DNA of 8,515 nucleotides from JAIOTH01 sp964639335. Its GTDB lineage: Bacteria; Patescibacteriota; Patescibacteriia; UBA1558; S5-K13. How positions within the stretch are numbered: position 1 is the first letter of the stretch; every line of letters begins with the position of its first letter. The stretch covers positions 1 to 8,515 of the forward strand of contig CAZXCJ010000041.1 of the NCBI GenBank assembly GCA_964639335.1, written 5' to 3'. The translations under genes and the position numbers were made by a program. The notes beneath the pieces were generated by a model. That model had not been told where the DNA came from. It searched no databases and saw only the letters and a list, made by a program, of their open reading frames with translations. Below, piece after piece: positions 5,016 through 8,515 of the stretch.

Positions 5016-6029
5016 CTATTTATTAAACAATGTTTTTGCTAAATCCCAATACTCGGAATCACCGTTAATCTTTCTTAAATACCACCATTCCGCGCCCCAA
5101 AGGTAGGCCTGATTTAAATCAGCGTTAATTGCATATTGCAAATTTGCCTTAAATTGTTTCAAATTAAAGGACTTATTGGACTCATTGGGCTTTAAGTCAG
5201 CTAAAGTGCCATTAGGAACCCAGGGCTCGGCTTGAAGTTCGCTAACAATAATATCATCCTTTTTTATACCTAACAAATTAGCCTTAAATCTATAAAACCA
5301 AGATGGTAAAGGATAACGAAAATAACCAAACCATTTATCCCAAACTACTCTATACATGGTAGTGCCCAAAACATCCGCTAAGCTTGCTTCTCTGCGCCAA
5401 GTACTCAATTCTCCAGAAGCAGATATAAGTATTTTCCTATCATCTAAGCTCTTAACCAAGTCAACTTCTTTTCGTAAAAAATCTTCATCACCATCCGGAC
5501 AAATACCAAAACTATTTAACAAGGGCTCATTTTCTATTTGCCAAATAATAATTTCTTCGTGATCTTTATAATGATTTACAAGTTGAGCTATTATTTCTAA
5601 ACTCTCTTCTTCTATCTCTTCTTTTTTTAAATCCTTTAACCATTGCGGGGAATGACATTCTGGCCAACGAGGCAAACGCCAGCCAATATTAGCAATAAAT
5701 TTAACCCCTTGTTTTTTTCCCTCTCTAAAAAGATAATCATAATCATTAAAATCAAAATAGTCGTCTTTAATTTCTACATCATCCCAATAAATCGGCATTC
5801 TAATATATTTAACTCCTAAATCATTAATAATGGCCTGATATGTTTCTTTCCAATCTAAGCCAACCTCATCGCAAAGCTTTCTAGAGAAAGTGACCCCCCA
5901 ATAATCTTTATTGGCTTGACTTAAATCAATATTAAGTGGATCATGTTTAGCAAATTTTAAAAACCATAAAGCCCCTCCTAAAATCAGGACTGTCATTAAC
6001 CAAATTATCATTTTTTTAAATCTCCTCAT
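5016..6029 (-). CDS. Membrane-anchored TIM-barrel glycoside hydrolase (clan GH-A, cellulase-like)
   Basis: 337 residues. A basic N-terminus (MRRFKK) and one hydrophobic helix (about 7-26) form a signal anchor, placing the barrel outside the membrane. The rest follows the clan GH-A plan: YWGVTFS (43-49), LGVKYIRMPIYWDDVE (71-86), FIANIGWRLPRWPE (111-124), WQIENEPL (163-170) with the acid/base Glu E168 in the NEP motif, and IIVSELQAEPW (260-270) with E264 (or E268) as nucleophile candidate. It probably cuts or remodels a beta-linked glycan; the substrate is unknown. ATG 6029 has no ribosome site. ATG 6011 (residue 7) lies nine to ten bases after AGGAGA and is a possible alternative that would drop the basic residues. 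It sits between an EamA transporter (four bases upstream) and a phosphatidyltransferase (nine bases downstream), suggesting an envelope role. Confidence 0.88.
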   Translation of the reverse strand: MRRFKKMIIWLMTVLILGGALWFLKFAKHDPLNIDLSQANKDYWGVTFSRKLCDEVGLDWKETYQAIINDLGVKYIRMPIYWDDVEIKDDYFDFNDYDYLFREGKKQGVKFIANIGWRLPRWPECHSPQWLKDLKKEEIEEESLEIIAQLVNHYKDHEEIIIWQIENEPLLNSFGICPDGDEDFLRKEVDLVKSLDDRKILISASGELSTWRREASLADVLGTTMYRVVWDKWFGYFRYPLPSWFYRFKANLLGIKKDDIIVSELQAEPWVPNGTLADLKPNESNKSFNLKQFKANLQYAINADLNQAYLWGAEWWYLRKINGDSEYWDLAKTLFNK

Positions 6030-6033
6030 TTGT

Positions 6034-6966
6034 TTAAGAAATAAAATATAAACCTAAACTTATTATTATTATAGCAATTATTTTTTGAATAATTACGGAG
6101 CGAGATATGTTTTCTCTAATTGCCTTTGGTCTAAATATAGTTATAATAGCTCCCAAAATCAATAAAAAAACATATTGGACCCCTTGCAGGGCATTTACTA
6201 AAACGACTGACCCGAGAGAAATGGCATAATTTTGTAAAAAAGCACCTACTCCGGCTAAGCCCTGATTTCCTAAAAATAAAAATTTGTTCTTATTTTTTAT
6301 TAAATCTCGAATATTTTTAAAAATATCCTCTCTGTCTTTTTTGTTAATCAATAAAAATAAAACTGCTATAAAACTACCCAATCTTATCCAGATGAAACCA
6401 CTCATAAATTCCTGTTGACTATATAAATACTTTGTGCCTATAAAAAATAAAGAAAAGAATAGAGCCGAAATTATAGCGGTAATAATTCCCTTACTTGGAT
6501 CATCTTTGGTTAAACCAAACCAATCCGCAAACTTATGCCACATGGTTTTTTTATTAGGTATCCAAGAAATAATTAAAGTTCCAATTAAAAGCAACCCTAT
6601 TCCAAACCACTGGCTAAAAGCAAATCTTTCTCCCAAAAAAAATAAAGAAAAGAAAATAGTAAACAAAGGTATGGTCCCGCCAACTAAAGTGATTATTTTC
6701 GAAGTATCGCCATCCTTTAAGGCCTTATACATGAATAAAAGGGCTAGCGGAAAAAATGCTCCAATAATTAAATTTAAAATAAATAATAAAAATCCTGGCC
6801 AAACTAAAAACCAAGGTGCTAAAAGTAATGTTAATAAACTCAAAATTCCCACCAAAAATGTATAGGCCTTGGAATTAGGAATAACATTGCCTAATAAAAA
6901 CTTATCTGAAATATTTACTATTGATAGTAAAAAATAGGCCAAAATTGCGATTAAGATAAAGGACAT
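6034..6966 (-). CDS. EamA-family (DMT superfamily) transporter
   Basis: 310 residues, almost entirely hydrophobic, with about ten membrane spans in two related halves, the size and layout of drug/metabolite transporters with two EamA domains. In the first half, KALKDGDTSKIITLVGGTIP (81-100) followed by SLFFLGERFAFSQWFGIGLL (107-126) is the typical EamA pattern with the conserved Gly-Glu at the membrane edge. The second half has SLGSVVLVNALQGVQYVFLL (250-269) but lacks the matching Gly-Glu, so that repeat is divergent. These proteins export or import small organic molecules; the cargo is not predictable. ATG 6966 has no Shine-Dalgarno sequence; a TATAAT 18 bases upstream suggests a short leader. 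It is the first gene of the operon with the glycosidase and phosphatidyltransferase. Confidence 0.88.
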   Translation of the reverse strand: MSFILIAILAYFLLSIVNISDKFLLGNVIPNSKAYTFLVGILSLLTLLLAPWFLVWPGFLLFILNLIIGAFFPLALLFMYKALKDGDTSKIITLVGGTIPLFTIFFSLFFLGERFAFSQWFGIGLLLIGTLIISWIPNKKTMWHKFADWFGLTKDDPSKGIITAIISALFFSLFFIGTKYLYSQQEFMSGFIWIRLGSFIAVLFLLINKKDREDIFKNIRDLIKNKNKFLFLGNQGLAGVGAFLQNYAISLGSVVLVNALQGVQYVFLLILGAIITIFRPKAIRENISRSVIIQKIIAIIIISLGLYFIS

Positions 6967-6983
6967 AGGTTGGTTAGTTAAAA

Positions 6984-6989
6984 ATTATA
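6984..6989 (-). promoter_or_regulatory. Probable -10 box for the EamA operon
   Basis: TATAAT on the minus strand, 18 bases before ATG 6966. No good -35 box is visible at the normal distance. The transcript would have a leader of only about ten bases, matching the absence of a Shine-Dalgarno sequence. Confidence 0.4.
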
Positions 6990-7074
6990 AAGTTGCAAGT
7001 TAAACAGTTTATAAAATCAAACCTATAAGCTATTAGCTATTGCCTAATAACTAATGATTAATTACCAATTACAA

Positions 7075-7190
7075 GTTACAAATTACCCGCCTGCCATCGC
7101 CTGCCCGCTCGCCATCGCTATTGCTCAGGCAATTAGCGGGTGAGACGGCGAAGCCAATGACGGGCAGGCGAGTTACAGATTACAGATTAC
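7075..7190. repeat. GC-rich palindromic element flanked by short direct repeats
   Basis: The 227-base gap between the EamA and OLD-like genes holds no gene. A GC-rich core (7087-7171) stands out from AT-rich flanks. CGCCTGCCCG (7098-7107) and CGGGCAGGCG (7161-7170) are a perfect ten-base inverted pair. Inside, CCCGCT (7104-7109) can pair with AGCGGG (7135-7140) and ATTGC (7120-7124) with GCAAT (7129-7133). GTTACAAATTAC (7075-7086) and GTTACAGATTAC (7172-7183) flank the core as direct repeats with one difference, and similar TTAC-type repeats fill 7060-7086 and 7172-7190. This resembles a REP- or MITE-like dispersed element. Confidence 0.7.
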
Positions 7191-7193
7191 TAA

Positions 7194-8462
7194 TCAAATT
7201 GATTCAATTATTTCCCGCAGATATTTCATCTTTTTAGAATTAAAATCCTCGGTAGTGATAGAATTAGCCGCATAAAGGGCATTAGAGGCCTTAGATTTAT
7301 CTCTTTGATATTTTCGCGGATAATTTGCCTCTAAACTACCATTGGGAAAAATATATAAATTATACTTTTTTAAATTTTCAATCCGCCTATCTCCTTTTAA
7401 TTTTATATCTAAATGCTTTATTAGCCCTTCTAAAGAATAACCCCTTAAAACATCCCTATCTAAAATAATTAAAAACGGAATCTTAAAAATTTTTAATAAA
7501 TCTGCATATACGCTCGTATTTGATTTACCGTAGGTTTGGATAACCTTAACTTCTTTATTTCCTTTATAAAATTTATTTATTAAACCCTGAATTATTAATT
7601 TATCAGAAATTCCTTCAACTAAAACTACCTTGTCGGCCAAAAACATTTCTAAATTATCAGCATTTAAATCTTTTATTAATTTATCATAATTAAAATTTCC
7701 TTGGTTTAAAATATGGGCCTGGGTATTGTTTTTTTCTTTACTAATTCTAAATAAATGCGGAAGAGTGGCAGGAGTTATAAAAAGAGGCGAATGAGTAGTA
7801 AAAATAATTTGTCCGGCCTGAGCATTTTCCATAGCCCATAAAAGTTTTTTGATTAAAGCAGGGTGTAAATGCGTTTCCGGCTCATTAATTATCACTACTG
7901 TATATTGCGGATGAAAAATATATAAAAGCATAGTAAAAATCCGACCAAAACCAGAACCCAAATAATCCATAGTTACTCTTCTTTGACCCTCGTAAAGTCC
8001 TTCTTTCTGATATCTAATATCCATAGCATTCTCTGTAAGAGTAATTTTTGGAAAATGATTTTTTAAATGTTTCTTAAATTTATTCAAACTTTCTGGATAA
8101 TTAAATAAGCTTTTATAATCTTTTTTTATTTGTTGATAATCTGCAAAACTATTTTCATTTAATCTTTTTATCTGCTGATTTAATTTTTCTAAGAGACCCT
8201 GGGTAGATAAATTTCTCTGGCCATTTTTTAAAGATAAAACAAATTCTTGGTCTTGATATTGGCCTTCAATAAAAATATCAGCCTGTGGATAAAAAAGATT
8301 AGTTTTATCTAAATTTTTATTAAAAACATACTCTAAAGCGTCTAAAATATTGGACTTACCGCAATTATTTTGCCCAATCAAAATATTAATCGGCAATAAA
8401 TCTAAAACCAGCGGTTTTCTAATGCTTTTATATTTATTTATTTTTATTTTCTTAATAACCAT
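7194..8462 (-). CDS. OLD-like protein: ABC-type ATPase with C-terminal TOPRIM nuclease domain
   Basis: 422 residues from ATG 8462. The ATPase half has Walker A GQNNCGKS (30-37), an ABC-signature-like LGSGFGR (168-174), Walker B VVIINEPE (189-196, catalytic E194) and an H-loop FTTHS (221-225). A Glu/Lys/Leu-rich segment at about 85-135 is the reduced coiled-coil insertion. The TOPRIM half has VLVEGISDK (280-288, E283 and D287), LIILDRD (331-337, D335 and D337) and the late NGSLEANYP (374-382, E378). This is the OLD nuclease plan: ATP-controlled, metal-dependent DNA cutting, used in phage exclusion and in Gabija GajA. It is shorter than many OLD proteins and no partner gene (helicase or reverse transcriptase) is in view; only 53 bases upstream are visible. 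There is no Shine-Dalgarno sequence. The domain call is firm; a defence role is inference. Confidence 0.92.
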   Translation of the reverse strand: MVIKKIKINKYKSIRKPLVLDLLPINILIGQNNCGKSNILDALEYVFNKNLDKTNLFYPQADIFIEGQYQDQEFVLSLKNGQRNLSTQGLLEKLNQQIKRLNENSFADYQQIKKDYKSLFNYPESLNKFKKHLKNHFPKITLTENAMDIRYQKEGLYEGQRRVTMDYLGSGFGRIFTMLLYIFHPQYTVVIINEPETHLHPALIKKLLWAMENAQAGQIIFTTHSPLFITPATLPHLFRISKEKNNTQAHILNQGNFNYDKLIKDLNADNLEMFLADKVVLVEGISDKLIIQGLINKFYKGNKEVKVIQTYGKSNTSVYADLLKIFKIPFLIILDRDVLRGYSLEGLIKHLDIKLKGDRRIENLKKYNLYIFPNGSLEANYPRKYQRDKSKASNALYAANSITTEDFNSKKMKYLREIIESI

Positions 8463-8506
8463 AAAATACTAATAACGAAAATTCTAATATGCTAATTCAA
8501 TACCAA

Positions 8507-8515
8507 CCTGCCTGC
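8507..8515. repeat. Edge of another CCTGCC-type GC-rich repeat
   Basis: The last bases, CCTGCCTGC, resemble the start of the GC-rich element at 7087 (CCGCCTGCC). The window ends before its structure can be seen. Confidence 0.3.

Noticed and set aside
6434..6865. 143-codon open frame on the plus strand
   Set aside because: It lies inside the EamA gene on the opposite strand, is Lys/Asn/Pro-rich with no family pattern, and has no ribosome site.
7060..7190. CRISPR-like short repeats (TTACA/ATTAC motifs)
   Set aside because: The repeats are short, degenerate and unevenly spaced; there are no spacers of constant length and no cas genes.
7194..8462. Gabija system (GajA)
   Set aside because: No GajB-like helicase is present downstream, and only 53 bases upstream are visible, so a Gabija label is not supported.

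Overview
The window is AT-rich bacterial DNA. A -35/-10 promoter (4054-4085), Shine-Dalgarno sequences and stem-loop/T-run terminators all point to Bacteria. Small compact genes, many without a Shine-Dalgarno sequence, and GC-rich palindromic intergenic blocks (CCTGCC/GGCAGG motifs at 677-686, 7087-7171 and 8507-8515) fit a Candidate Phyla Radiation (Patescibacteria) genome or metagenome bin. That placement is an inference from style; there is no rRNA or other marker gene. TGA serves as a stop in several genes and does not interrupt the long ORFs, so the standard bacterial code applies.

Layout. (1) 1-570, plus strand: the 3' part of an Ere/ChaN/TraB-fold protein, followed by a structured intergenic block and two back-to-back terminators. 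(2) 780-3893, minus strand: a block of accessory genes. In transcription order these are a consensus promoter, a broken GNAT acetyltransferase (no start codon, in-frame TGA), an unlisted 30-codon gene with a very strong ribosome site, an intercistronic hairpin, a radical SAM/SPASM enzyme with an N-terminal region that may be PqqD/RRE-like, a terminator, then a SAM methyltransferase coupled to an unlisted 55-codon gene and a second terminator. A 23-24 bp direct repeat (701-724 and 3945-3967) brackets the block. (3) 4054-4470, plus strand: a free-standing 98-residue protein of unknown function with its own promoter and terminator. (4) 4488-6966, minus strand: a tight three-gene operon of EamA-type transporter, membrane-anchored clan GH-A glycosidase and CDP-alcohol phosphatidyltransferase, probably concerned with the cell envelope. 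(5) 7075-7190: a GC-rich palindromic repeat element. (6) 7194-8462, minus strand: an OLD-like ATPase with a TOPRIM nuclease domain.

The most interesting part is the 3.2 kb repeat-bracketed block. The 30-residue peptide gene and the radical SAM/SPASM enzyme have the arrangement of a ribosomally made, post-translationally modified peptide (RiPP) system: peptide first, strong translation signal, hairpin, then the maturase. The peptide matches no precursor family I recognise. The enzyme has all three radical SAM cysteines and all seven canonical SPASM cysteines, so it looks functional. The acetyltransferase at the head of the same transcript has decayed.
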